DNA of 11,176 nucleotides from Saccoglossus kowalevskii (lineage: Eukaryota > Hemichordata > Enteropneusta > Harrimaniidae). Numbering within the stretch: position 1 is the first letter of the stretch; each line of letters starts with the position of its first letter. The notes beneath the pieces were generated by a model. It was not told where the DNA came from. It was given only the letters and a program-made list of their open reading frames with translations, and did no database searches. The translations under genes and the position numbers were made by a program. The DNA lies in contig NW_003114819.1 of NCBI RefSeq assembly GCF_000003605.2, positions 1 to 11,176 of the forward strand. The letters are read 5' to 3'. Below are positions 1 through 10,008 of this stretch, piece by piece.

Positions 1-304
1 AGTTCATCACTCCGTATATACTGTACCTGGTATTTGTGACATATTGGTGCATAACTCCGTATATACTCTGCACCAGGTATTTGTGACATATGGGTGCATA
101 AATCCGTATAAACTCTGCACCTGGTATTTGTGACGTATGGGTGCATAACTCCGTATAAACTCTGCACCTGGTATTTGTGACATATGGGTGCATAACTCTG
201 TATATACTCTGCACCTGGTATTTGTGACGTATGGGTGCATAACTCCGTATATACTGTACCAGGTATTTGTGACGTATGGGTGCATAACTCCGTATATACT
301 GTAC
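1..304 (+). repeat. Most divergent monomers, left end of window
   Basis: The first partial monomer differs from consensus at about 3 of its first 13 bases (GTTCATCACTCC where GGTGCATAACTCC is usual). Nearby monomers carry GTATAAAC in place of the GTATATAC palindrome (around 106-113 and 153-160), AAATCC in place of AACTCC (around 99-104), and CCTGATATT in place of CCTGGTATT (304-312). These changes are rare or absent elsewhere. This could be the edge of the array, where satellites usually diverge, or simply an older unhomogenised segment. No non-repeat flank is visible. Confidence 0.7.
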
Positions 305-308
305 CTGA

Positions 309-1335
309 TATTTGTGACGTATGGGTGCATAACTCCGTATATACTCTGTACCAGGTATTTGTGACGTATGGGTGCATAACTCCGTATATACTCTGTACCT
401 GGTATTTGTGACGTATGGGTGCATAACTCCGTATACACTCTGCACTTGGTATTTGTGACGTATGGGTGCATAATTCCATATATACTCTGCACCTGGTATT
501 TGTGACGTATGGGTGCATAACTCCGTATATACTCTGTACCTGGTATTTGTGACATATGGGTGCATAACTCCGTATATACTCTGCACCAGGTATTTGTGAC
601 ATATGGGTGCATAACTCCGTATATACTCTGCACCTGGTATTTGTGACGTATGGGTGCATAACTCCGTATATACTCTGTACCTGGTATTTGTGACATATGG
701 GGGCATAACTCCGTATATACTCTGCACCTGGTATTTGTGACGTATGGGTGCATAACTCCGTATATACTCTGCACCTGGTATTTGTGACGTATGGGTGCAT
801 AACTCCGTATATACTCTGCACCTGGTATTTGTGACATATGGGTGCATAACTCCGTATATTCTCTGTACCTGGTATTTGTGACATATGGGTGCATAACTCC
901 GTATATACTCTGCACCTGGTATTTGTGACATATGGGTGCATAACTCCGTATATTCTCTGTACCTGGTATTTGTGACATATGGGTGCATAACTCCGTATAT
1001 ACTCTGTACCTGGTATTTGTGACATATGGGTGCATAACTCCGTATATTCTCTGTACCTGGTATTTGTGACATATGGGTGCATAACTCCGTATATACTCTG
1101 CACCTGGTATTTGTGACGTATGGGTGCATAACTCTGTATATACTGTACCTGGTATTTGTGACATATGGGGGCATAACTCCGTATATACTCTGCACCTGGT
1201 ATTTGTGACATATGGGTGCATAACACCGTATATACTCTGCACCTGGTATTTGTGACGTATGGGTGCATAACTCTGTATATACTGTACCTGGTATTTGTGA
1301 CATATGGGGGCATAACTCCGTATATACTCTGTACC
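309..1335 (+). repeat. Higher-order block A, copy 1
   Basis: This roughly 1.03-kb run of monomers recurs, without indels, exactly 9700 bp to the right at 10009-11035. By hand alignment I find 7 mismatches, at 474, 478, 618, 674, 742, 1252 and 1299, or about 99.3% identity. Three of them (478, 618, 742) are CpG transitions. The two copies share an uncommon ACTTGG junction (445 and 10145) and the same succession of 45-bp, TATTCTC, GGGGGC and ACACC monomer types. That shared order shows a block-level duplication, not chance similarity of monomers. Confidence 0.92.
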
Positions 1336-1800
1336 TGGTATTTGTGACATATGGGTGCATAACTCCGTATATACTCTGCACCAGGTATTTGTGACATATC
1401 GGTGCATAACTCCGTATATACTCTGCACCTGTTATTTGTGACGTATGGGTGCATAACTCCGTATATACTCTGTACCTGGTATTTGTGACATATGGGGGCA
1501 TAACTCCGTATATACTCTGCACCTGGTATTTGTGACATATGGGTGCATAACTCCGTATATACTCTGCACCTGGTATTTGTGACGTATGGGTGCATAACTC
1601 CGTATATACTCTGCACCTGCTATTTGTGACATATGGGTGCATAACTCCGTATATTCTCTGTTATTGGTATTTGTGACATATGGGTGCATAACTCCGTATA
1701 TACTCTGCACCTGGTATTTGTGACATATGGGTGCATAACTCCGTATATTCTCTGTACCTGGTATTTGTGACATATGGGTGCATAACTCCGTATATACTCT
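1201..1800 (+). repeat. Higher-order block C, copy 1
   Basis: This roughly 600-bp run recurs at 2043-2642 (offset 842). It contains an ordered phrase: an ACACC monomer at 1222, a 45-bp monomer, a GGGGGC monomer, and later the TTATTGG junction at 1661. I find four single-base differences from the second copy: 1400, 1432 (giving CTGTTATTTG), 1620 and 1725. The ACACC marker (1222 and 2064) and the TTATTGG marker (1661 and 2503) both give offset 842 independently. Confidence 0.88.
1655..1668 (+). repeat. TTATTGG marker junction (first of nine)
   Basis: A variant monomer end, TCTCTGTTATTGG, replaces the usual TCTGCACCTGG. TTATTGG starts at 1661, 2503, 3296, 4473, 5362, 6204, 6766, 7943 and 8595. 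It always follows the same phrase of GGGGGC, GACA, GACG and GACA monomers. In five of the nine (2503, 3296, 5362, 6766, 8595) a GACTTATG variant follows exactly 64 bp later. The other four have GACATATG. This makes the junction a good phase marker for the higher-order unit, whose spacing is irregular (562-1177 bp). Confidence 0.9.
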
Positions 1801-1944
1801 GTACCTGGTATTTGTGACATATGGGTGCATAACTCCGTATATTCTCTGTACCTGGTATTTGTGACATATGGTTGCATAACTCCGTATATACTCTGCACCT
1901 GGTATTTGTGACGTATGGGTGCATAACTCTGTATATACTGTACC

Positions 1945-2650
1945 TGGTATTTGTGACATATGGGTGCATAACTCCGTATATACTCTGCACCTGGTATTTG
2001 TGACATATGGGTGCATAACTCCGTATATACTCTGCACCTGGTATTTGTGACATATGGGTGCATAACACCGTATATACTCTGCACCTGGTATTTGTGACGT
2101 ATGGGTGCATAACTCTGTATATACTGTACCTGGTATTTGTGACATATGGGGGCATAACTCCGTATATACTCTGTACCTGGTATTTGTGACATATGGGTGC
2201 ATAACTCCGTATATACTCTGCACCAGGTATTTGTGACATATGGGTGCATAACTCCGTATATACTCTGCACCTGGTATTTGTGACGTATGGGTGCATAACT
2301 CCGTATATACTCTGTACCTGGTATTTGTGACATATGGGGGCATAACTCCGTATATACTCTGCACCTGGTATTTGTGACATATGGGTGCATAACTCCGTAT
2401 ATACTCTGCACCTGGTATTTGTGACGTATGGGTGCATAACTCCGTATATACTCTGCACCTGGTATTTGTGACATATGGGTGCATAACTCCGTATATTCTC
2501 TGTTATTGGTATTTGTGACATATGGGTGCATAACTCCGTATATACTCTGCACCTGGTATTTGTGACTTATGGGTGCATAACTCCGTATATTCTCTGTACC
2601 TGGTATTTGTGACATATGGGTGCATAACTCCGTATATACTCTGCACCTGG
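1945..2650 (+). repeat. Higher-order block D, copy 1
   Basis: This roughly 700-bp run matches 6208-6913 at offset 4263. Reading line by line I found no mismatch from about 1948 to 2643 and then one (2644 against 6907) before the monomer order diverges. It includes the ACACC monomer at 2064, the TTATTGG junction at 2503 and the GACTTATG variant 64 bp after it. Near-perfect identity over 15 monomers, with neighbouring monomers in the array clearly different, indicates recent duplication or conversion of the block. Confidence 0.92.
2043..2642 (+). repeat. Higher-order block C, copy 2
   Basis: This is the partner of 1201-1800 at offset 842. It also lies inside a longer block (1945-2650) that is copied to 6208-6913, so this stretch exists in at least three close versions. 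It carries the GACTTATG variant at 2565-2572, which copy 1 lacks. Confidence 0.88.
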
Positions 2651-3139
2651 TATTTGTGACGTATGGGTGCATAACTCTGTATATACTGTACCTGGTATTT
2701 GTGACATATGGGTGCATAACTCCGTATATACTCTGCACCTGGTATTTGTGACATATGGGTGCATAACTCCGTATATACTCTGCACCTGGTATTTGTGACA
2801 TATGGGTGCATAACACCGTATATACTCTGCACCTGGTATTTGTGACGTATGGGTGCATAACTCTGTATATACTGTACCTGGTATTTGTGACATATGGGGG
2901 CATAACTCCGTATATACTCTGTACCTGGTATTTGTGACATATGGGTGCATAACTCCGTATATACTCTGCACCAGGTATTTGTGACATATGGGTGCATAAC
3001 TCCGTATATACTCTGCACCTGGTATTTGTGACGTATGGGTGCATAACTCCGTATATACTCTGCACCTGGTATTTGTGACATATGGGTGCATAACTCCGTA
3101 TATACTGTACCTGGTATTTGTGACATATTGGTGCATAAC
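2651..3139 (+). repeat. Related but rearranged monomers between blocks D and B
   Basis: These are ordinary monomers. An ACACC monomer at 2812, a 45-bp monomer and a GGGGGC monomer repeat the phrase at 2064 with offset 748. An added 45-bp monomer then shifts the following TTATTGG junction (3296) to offset 793. It reads as another copy of the C/D block with one 45-bp unit gained. I see nothing other than satellite here. Confidence 0.75.
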
Positions 3140-4654
3140 ACCGTATATACTCTGCACCTGGTATTTGTGACATATGGGTGCATAACTCCGTATATACTCT
3201 GCACCTGGTATTTGTGACGTATGGGTGCATAACTCCGTATATACTCTGCACCTGGTATTTGTGACATATGGGTGCATAACTCCGTATATTCTCTGTTATT
3301 GGTATTTGTGACATATGGGTGCATAACTCCGTATATACTCTGCACCTGGTATTTGTGACTTATGGGTGCATAACTCCGTATATTCTCTGTACCTGGTATT
3401 TGTGACATATGGGTGCATAACTCCGTATATACTCTGTACCTGGTATTTGTGACATATGGGTGCATAACTCCGTATATTCTCTGTACCTGGTATTTGTGAC
3501 ATATGGGTGCATAACTCCGTATATACTCTGCACCTGGTATTTGTGACGTATGGGTGCATAACTCTGTATATACTGTACCTGGTATTTGTGACATATGGGT
3601 GCATAACTCCGTATATACTCTGCACCTGGTATTTGTGACATATGGGTGCATAACACCGTATATACTCCGCACCTGGTATTTGTGACGTATGGGTGCATAA
3701 CTCTGTATATACTGTACCTGGTATTTGTGACATATGGGGGCATAACTCCGTATATACTCTGCACCAGGTATTTGTGACGTATGGGTGCATAACTCCGTAT
3801 ATACTCTGCACCTGGTATTTGTGACATATGGGTGCATAACTTCGTATATACTGTACCTGGTACATGTATTTGTGACGTAGGGGTGCATAACTCCGTATAT
3901 ACTCTGTACCTGGTATTTGTGACATATGGGTGCATAACTTCGTATATACTGTACCTGGTACATGTATTTGTGACGTATGGGTGCATAACTCCGTATATAC
4001 TCTGCACCTGGTATTTGTGACATATGGGTGCATAACTCCGTATATACACTGTACCTGGTATTTGTGATGTATGGGTGCATAACTCCGTATATACTCTGTA
4101 CCTGGTATTTGTGACATATGGGTGCATAACTCCGTATATACTCTGCACCTGGTATTTGTGACATATGGGTGCATAACTCCGTATATACTGTACCTGGTAT
4201 TTGTGACATATTGGTGCATAACACCGTATATACTCTGCACCAGGTATTTGTGACATATGGGTGCATAACTCCGTATATACTCTGTACCTGGTATTTGTGA
4301 CATATGGGGGCATAACTCCGTATATACTCTGCACCTGGTATTTGTGACATATGGGTGCATAACTCCGTATATACTCTGTACCTCGTATTTGTGACGTATG
4401 GGTGCATAACTCCGTATATACTCTGCACCTGGTATTTGTGACATATGGGTGCATAACTCCGTATATTCTCTGTTATTGGTATTTGTGACATATGGGTGCA
4501 TAACTCCGTATATACTCTGCACCTGGTATTTGTGACATATGGGTGCATAACTCCGTATATTCTCTGTACCTGGTATTTGTGACATATGGGTGCATAACTC
4601 CGTATATACTCTGTACCTGGTATTTGTGACATATGGGTGCATAACTCCGTATAT
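3140..4654 (+). repeat. Higher-order block B, copy 1 (about 1.5 kb)
   Basis: This is the largest duplicated block in the window and recurs at 6610-8124 (offset 3470). I count four mismatches: 3939 and 3942 against 7409 and 7412, plus 4379 and 4384 against 7849 and 7854. That is about 99.7% identity. The copies share rare variants: CTCCGCACC at 3665 and 7135, two ACATGT insertions, GTAGGGG near 3878, and GATG monomers near 4067. Parts of the block recur again at 5791-6291 and 9181-9766. At 4654 the match shifts because copy 2 lacks one 47-bp monomer. It then continues at offset 3423 to about 4927. Confidence 0.93.
3862..3965 (+). repeat. Pair of ACATGT-insertion monomers (53 bp), copy 1
   Basis: A 6-bp palindrome, ACATGT, is inserted after GGT in two monomers at 3862-3867 and 3960-3965, 98 bp apart (53 + 45 bp). 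Both are preceded by a 45-bp monomer with ACTTCG. The junction reads GTACCTGGTACATGTATT. That contains a GTACC/GGTAC inverted pair and the palindrome TACATGTA. The insert disrupts the usual plus-strand stop spacing and leaves a 63-codon GTG-started frame at 3832-4020, which I take to be incidental. Confidence 0.9.
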
Positions 4655-5131
4655 TCTCTGTACCTGGTATTTGTGACATATGGGTGCATAACTCCGTATA
4701 TACTCTGCACCTGGTATTTGTGACGTATGGGTGCATAACTCTGTATATACTGTACCTGGTATTTGTGACATATGGGTGCATAACTCCGTATATACTCTGC
4801 ACCTGGTATTTGTGACATATGGGTGCATAACTCCGTATATACTCTGCACCTGGTATTTGTGACATATGGGTGCATAACACCGTATATACTCTGCACCTGG
4901 TATTTGTGACGTATGGGTGCATAACTCTGTATATTCTCTGTACCTGGTATTTGTGACATATGGGGGCATAACTCCGTATATACTCTGTACCTGGTATTTG
5001 TGACATATGGGTGCATAACTCCGTATATTCTCTGTACCTGGTATTTGTGACATATGGGTGCATAACTCCGTATATACTCTGCACCTGGTATTTGTGACGT
5101 ATGGGTGCATAACTCTGTATATACTCTGCAC
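4655..5131 (+). repeat. Satellite, weakly ordered segment
   Basis: Up to about 4927 this still follows 8125-8350 at offset 3423. Beyond that I found no long colinear partner in the window. Monomers are ordinary 47- and 45-bp types, with TATTCTC and TATACTC forms mixed. I see no gene or other element. Confidence 0.7.
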
Positions 5132-5690
5132 CTGGTATTTGTGACATATGGGTGCATAACACCGTATATACTCTGCACCTGGTATTTGTGACGTATGGGT
5201 GCATAACTCTGTATATACTGTACCTGGTATTTGTGACATATGGGTGCATAACTCCGTATATACTCTGCACCTGGTATTTGTGACGTATGGGTGCATAACT
5301 CCGTATATACTCTGCACCTGGTATTTGTGACATATGGGTGCATAACTCCGTATATTCTCTGTTATTGGTATTTGTGACATATGGGTGCATAACTCCGTAT
5401 ATACTCTGCACCTGGTATTTATGACTTATGGGTGCATAACTCCGTATATTCTCTGTACCTGGTATTTGTGACATATGGGTGCATAACTCCGTATATACTC
5501 TGTACCTGGTATTTGTGACATATGGGTGCATAACTCCGTATATTCTCTGTACCTGGTATTTGTGACATATGGGTGCATAACTCCGTATATACTCTGCACC
5601 TGGTATTTGTGACGTATGGGTGCATAACTCTGTATATACTGTACCTGGTATTTGTGACATATGGGTGCATAACTCCGTATATACTCTGCA
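5132..5690 (+). repeat. Higher-order block E, copy 1
   Basis: This roughly 560-bp run matches 8365-8923 at offset 3233, with about three differences (two at 5161-5163, one in CCTGG against CCAGG near 5692). Both copies carry the TTATTGG junction (5362 and 8595), followed 57 bp later by TTTATGAC and then GACTTATG. The TTTATGAC plus GACTTATG combination is found only in these two places, so it marks a sub-lineage of the block. Confidence 0.88.
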
Positions 5691-5790
5691 CCTGGTATTT
5701 GTGACATATGGGTGCATAACACCGTATATACTCTGCACCTGGTATTTGTGACGTATGGGTGCATAACTCCGTATATACTCTGCACCTGGT

Positions 5791-6291
5791 ATTTGTGATG
5801 TATGGGTGCATAACTCCGTATATACTCTGTACCTGGTATTTGTGACATATGGGTGCATAACTCCGTATATACTCTGCACCTGGTATTTGTGACATATGGG
5901 TGCATAACTCCGTATATACTGTACCTGGTATTTGTGACATATTGGTGCATAACACCGTATATACTCTGCACCAGGTATTTGTGACATATGGGTGCATAAC
6001 TCCGTATATACTCTGTACCTGGTATTTGTGACATATGGGGGCATAACTCCGTATATACTCTGCACCTGGTATTTGTGACATATGGGTGCATAACTCCGTA
6101 TATACTCTGCACCTCGTATTTGTGACGTATGGGTGCATAACTCCGTATATACTCTGCACCTGGTATTTGTGACATATGGGTGCATAACTCCGTATATTCT
6201 CTGTTATTGGTATTTGTGACATATGGGTGCATAACTCCGTATATACTCTGCACCTGGTATTTGTGACATATGGGTGCATAACTCCGTATAT
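5791..6291 (+). repeat. Partial copy of block B right half
   Basis: This roughly 500-bp run matches 4060-4560 at offset 1731. I saw a single mismatch (6110 C against 4379 T). It shares the rare CCTCGTATT junction (6112 and 4381), which 6610-8124 lacks. So 5791-6291 and 3140-4654 are closer relatives in this part than either is to 6610-8124. It includes the TTATTGG junction at 6204. Confidence 0.9.
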
Positions 6292-6913
6292 ACTCTGCAC
6301 CTGGTATTTGTGACATATGGGTGCATAACACCGTATATACTCTGCACCTGGTATTTGTGACGTATGGGTGCATAACTCTGTATATACTGTACCTGGTATT
6401 TGTGACATATGGGGGCATAACTCCGTATATACTCTGTACCTGGTATTTGTGACATATGGGTGCATAACTCCGTATATACTCTGCACCAGGTATTTGTGAC
6501 ATATGGGTGCATAACTCCGTATATACTCTGCACCTGGTATTTGTGACGTATGGGTGCATAACTCCGTATATACTCTGTACCTGGTATTTGTGACATATGG
6601 GGGCATAACTCCGTATATACTCTGCACCTGGTATTTGTGACATATGGGTGCATAACTCCGTATATACTCTGCACCTGGTATTTGTGACGTATGGGTGCAT
6701 AACTCCGTATATACTCTGCACCTGGTATTTGTGACATATGGGTGCATAACTCCGTATATTCTCTGTTATTGGTATTTGTGACATATGGGTGCATAACTCC
6801 GTATATACTCTGCACCTGGTATTTGTGACTTATGGGTGCATAACTCCGTATATTCTCTGTACCTGGTATTTGTGACATATGGGTGCATAACTCCGTATAT
6901 ACTCTGTACCTGG
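6208..6913 (+). repeat. Higher-order block D, copy 2
   Basis: This is the partner of 1945-2650 at offset 4263. Its right part (from about 6610) is also the left part of block B copy 2, so this region is a junction where two duplication families overlap. That is the mosaic pattern expected from repeated unequal exchange. Confidence 0.92.
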
Positions 6914-8124
6914 TATTTGTGACATATGGGTGCATAACTCCGTATATTCTCTGTACCTGGTATTTGTGACATATGGGTGCATAACTCCGTATATACTCTG
7001 CACCTGGTATTTGTGACGTATGGGTGCATAACTCTGTATATACTGTACCTGGTATTTGTGACATATGGGTGCATAACTCCGTATATACTCTGCACCTGGT
7101 ATTTGTGACATATGGGTGCATAACACCGTATATACTCCGCACCTGGTATTTGTGACGTATGGGTGCATAACTCTGTATATACTGTACCTGGTATTTGTGA
7201 CATATGGGGGCATAACTCCGTATATACTCTGCACCAGGTATTTGTGACGTATGGGTGCATAACTCCGTATATACTCTGCACCTGGTATTTGTGACATATG
7301 GGTGCATAACTTCGTATATACTGTACCTGGTACATGTATTTGTGACGTAGGGGTGCATAACTCCGTATATACTCTGTACCTGGTATTTGTGACATATGGG
7401 TGCATAACGTCTTATATACTGTACCTGGTACATGTATTTGTGACGTATGGGTGCATAACTCCGTATATACTCTGCACCTGGTATTTGTGACATATGGGTG
7501 CATAACTCCGTATATACACTGTACCTGGTATTTGTGATGTATGGGTGCATAACTCCGTATATACTCTGTACCTGGTATTTGTGACATATGGGTGCATAAC
7601 TCCGTATATACTCTGCACCTGGTATTTGTGACATATGGGTGCATAACTCCGTATATACTGTACCTGGTATTTGTGACATATTGGTGCATAACACCGTATA
7701 TACTCTGCACCAGGTATTTGTGACATATGGGTGCATAACTCCGTATATACTCTGTACCTGGTATTTGTGACATATGGGGGCATAACTCCGTATATACTCT
7801 GCACCTGGTATTTGTGACATATGGGTGCATAACTCCGTATATACTCTGCACCTGGTATTTGTGACGTATGGGTGCATAACTCCGTATATACTCTGCACCT
7901 GGTATTTGTGACATATGGGTGCATAACTCCGTATATTCTCTGTTATTGGTATTTGTGACATATGGGTGCATAACTCCGTATATACTCTGCACCTGGTATT
8001 TGTGACATATGGGTGCATAACTCCGTATATTCTCTGTACCTGGTATTTGTGACATATGGGTGCATAACTCCGTATATACTCTGTACCTGGTATTTGTGAC
8101 ATATGGGTGCATAACTCCGTATAT
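6610..8124 (+). repeat. Higher-order block B, copy 2
   Basis: This is the partner of 3140-4654. Its one striking private change is at 7409-7412, where the local sequence ACGTCTT replaces the ACTTCGT of the other two copies. The two linked substitutions create a TTA that closes a minus-strand frame. After 8124 one 47-bp monomer is missing relative to copy 1. Confidence 0.93.
7332..7435 (+). repeat. Pair of ACATGT-insertion monomers, copy 2
   Basis: The same two insertions lie at 7332-7337 and 7430-7435, carried here by the 3470-bp-offset duplication of block B. The monomer just before the second insert has ACGTCTT where the other copies have ACTTCGT. Confidence 0.9.
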
Positions 8125-8364
8125 ACTCTGCACCTGGTATTTGTGACGTATGGGTGCATAACTCTGTATATACTGTACCTGGTATTTGTGACATATGGGT
8201 GCATAACTCCGTATATACTCTGCACCTGGTATTTGTGACATATGGGTGCATAACTCCGTATATACTCTGCACCTGGTATTTGTGACATATGGGTGCATAA
8301 CACCGTATATACTCTGCACCTGGTATTTGTGACGTATGGGTGCATAACTCTGTATATACTGTAC

Positions 8365-8923
8365 CTGGTATTTGTGACATATGGGTGCATAACTCTGTAT
8401 ATACTCTGCACCTGGTATTTGTGACGTATGGGTGCATAACTCTGTATATACTGTACCTGGTATTTGTGACATATGGGTGCATAACTCCGTATATACTCTG
8501 CACCTGGTATTTGTGACGTATGGGTGCATAACTCCGTATATACTCTGCACCTGGTATTTGTGACATATGGGTGCATAACTCCGTATATTCTCTGTTATTG
8601 GTATTTGTGACATATGGGTGCATAACTCCGTATATACTCTGCACCTGGTATTTATGACTTATGGGTGCATAACTCCGTATATTCTCTGTACCTGGTATTT
8701 GTGACATATGGGTGCATAACTCCGTATATACTCTGTACCTGGTATTTGTGACATATGGGTGCATAACTCCGTATATTCTCTGTACCTGGTATTTGTGACA
8801 TATGGGTGCATAACTCCGTATATACTCTGCACCTGGTATTTGTGACGTATGGGTGCATAACTCTGTATATACTGTACCTGGTATTTGTGACATATGGGTG
8901 CATAACTCCGTATATACTCTGCA
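8365..8923 (+). repeat. Higher-order block E, copy 2
   Basis: This is the partner of 5132-5690 at offset 3233, with the same private marker combination. To the right the order changes: instead of an ACACC monomer it has CCAGG monomers and then enters the 8941-9125 local duplication. Confidence 0.88.
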
Positions 8924-8940
8924 CCAGGTATTTGTGACAT

Positions 8941-9125
8941 ATGGGTGCATAACTCCGTATATACTCTGCACCTGGTATTTGTGACATATGGGTGCATAAC
9001 TCCGTATATACACTGTACCTGGTATTTGTGATGTATGGGTGCATAACTCCGTATATACTCTGTACCTGGTATTTGTGACATATGGGTGCATAACTCCGTA
9101 TATACTCTGCACCTGGTATTTGTGA
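8941..9125 (+). repeat. Local duplication F, copy 1
   Basis: These four monomers, including the TATACACTG plus GATGTATG pair, match 9461-9645 at offset 520 without a mismatch that I could see. The ACATGT-bearing monomers lie between the two copies. So a fragment of block B is present twice within 700 bp, consistent with a small unequal exchange inside the 9181-9766 copy. Confidence 0.8.
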
Positions 9126-9153
9126 CGTATGGGTGCATAACTCTGTATATACT

Positions 9154-9160
9154 GTACTGG
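9154..9160 (+). repeat. Single 44-bp monomer (1-bp deletion)
   Basis: The junction reads GTACTGG where every comparable 45-bp monomer has GTACCTGG. One C is missing, giving a 44-bp unit that I noticed only once. It could be a real slippage event or a sequencing or assembly error. Confidence 0.7.
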
Positions 9161-9345
9161 TATTTGTGACATATGGGTGCATAACTCCGTATATACTGTA
9201 CCTGGTATTTGTGACATATGGGGGCATAACTCCGTATATACTCTGCACCAGGTATTTGTGACGTATGGGTGCATAACTCCGTATATACTCTGCACCTGGT
9301 ATTTGTGACATATGGGTGCATAACTTCGTATATACTGTACCTGGT

Positions 9346-9449
9346 ACATGTATTTGTGACGTAGGGGTGCATAACTCCGTATATACTCTGTACCTGGTAT
9401 TTGTGACATATGGGTGCATAACTTCGTATATACTGTACCTGGTACATGT
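9346..9449 (+). repeat. Pair of ACATGT-insertion monomers, copy 3
   Basis: Insertions at 9346-9351 and 9444-9449 lie in the same 98-bp arrangement, inside the 9181-9766 partial copy of block B. All six ACATGT inserts in the window are in these three pairs, so the insertion was spread by block duplication and not by repeated origin. Confidence 0.9.
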
Positions 9450-9460
9450 ATTTGTGACGT

Positions 9461-9645
9461 ATGGGTGCATAACTCCGTATATACTCTGCACCTGGTATTT
9501 GTGACATATGGGTGCATAACTCCGTATATACACTGTACCTGGTATTTGTGATGTATGGGTGCATAACTCCGTATATACTCTGTACCTGGTATTTGTGACA
9601 TATGGGTGCATAACTCCGTATATACTCTGCACCTGGTATTTGTGA
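9461..9645 (+). repeat. Local duplication F, copy 2
   Basis: This is the second copy of the 8941-9125 segment at offset 520. It sits in its original block B context (compare 3977-4161), so this copy is probably the source and 8941-9125 the derived one. Confidence 0.78.
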
Positions 9646-9766
9646 CATATGGGTGCATAACTCCGTATATACTGTACCTGGTATTTGTGACATATTGGTG
9701 CATAACACCGTATATACTCTGCACCAGGTATTTGTGACATATGGGTGCATAACTCCGTATATACTC

Positions 9767-10008
9767 TGCACCTGGTATTTGTGACATATGGGTGCATAAC
9801 TCCGTATATACTGTACCTGGTATTTGTGACATATTGGTGCATAACTCTGTATATACTCTGCACCAGGTATTTGTGACATATGGGTGCATAACTCCGTATA
9901 TACTCTGCACCAGGTATTTGTGACATATGGGTGCATAACTCCGTATATACTCTGCACCTGGTATTTGTGACATATGGGTGCATAACTCTGTATATACTCT
10001 GCACCTGG
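9767..10008 (+). repeat. Satellite between block B fragment and block A copy 2
   Basis: These five or so monomers include a second TTGGTGC monomer (about 9834) and a run of CCAGG junctions (9862, 9909). They resemble the 40-300 region in content (TTGGTGC then CCAGG monomers) but not colinearly. Nothing other than satellite is seen. Confidence 0.7.

Larger units (their letters stand above)
9181..9766 (+). repeat. Partial copy of block B middle section
   Basis: This roughly 585-bp run matches 3697-4282 at offset 5484. I saw only one mismatch, at 3704 against 9188, which is a CpG transition. It carries both ACATGT insertions, the GTAGGGG variant and the GATG monomer. It has the ACTTCGT form at 9421-9427, showing that the ACGTCTT form at 7408-7414 is the derived one. 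Confidence 0.92.

Noticed and set aside
3838-3860. CENP-B box in the ACTTCGTATATAC monomers
   Set aside because: Only the TTCG core is present. The downstream CGGG part of the 17-bp box is absent.
3832-4020. Plus-strand frame of 62 residues repeated at 7302-7490 and 9316-9504
   Set aside because: It begins with GTG inside a monomer and exists only because the 45-bp and ACATGT-insert monomers shift frame past the usual TGA and TAA. Its conservation follows from block duplication, and the 7302 copy carries two linked base changes in it.
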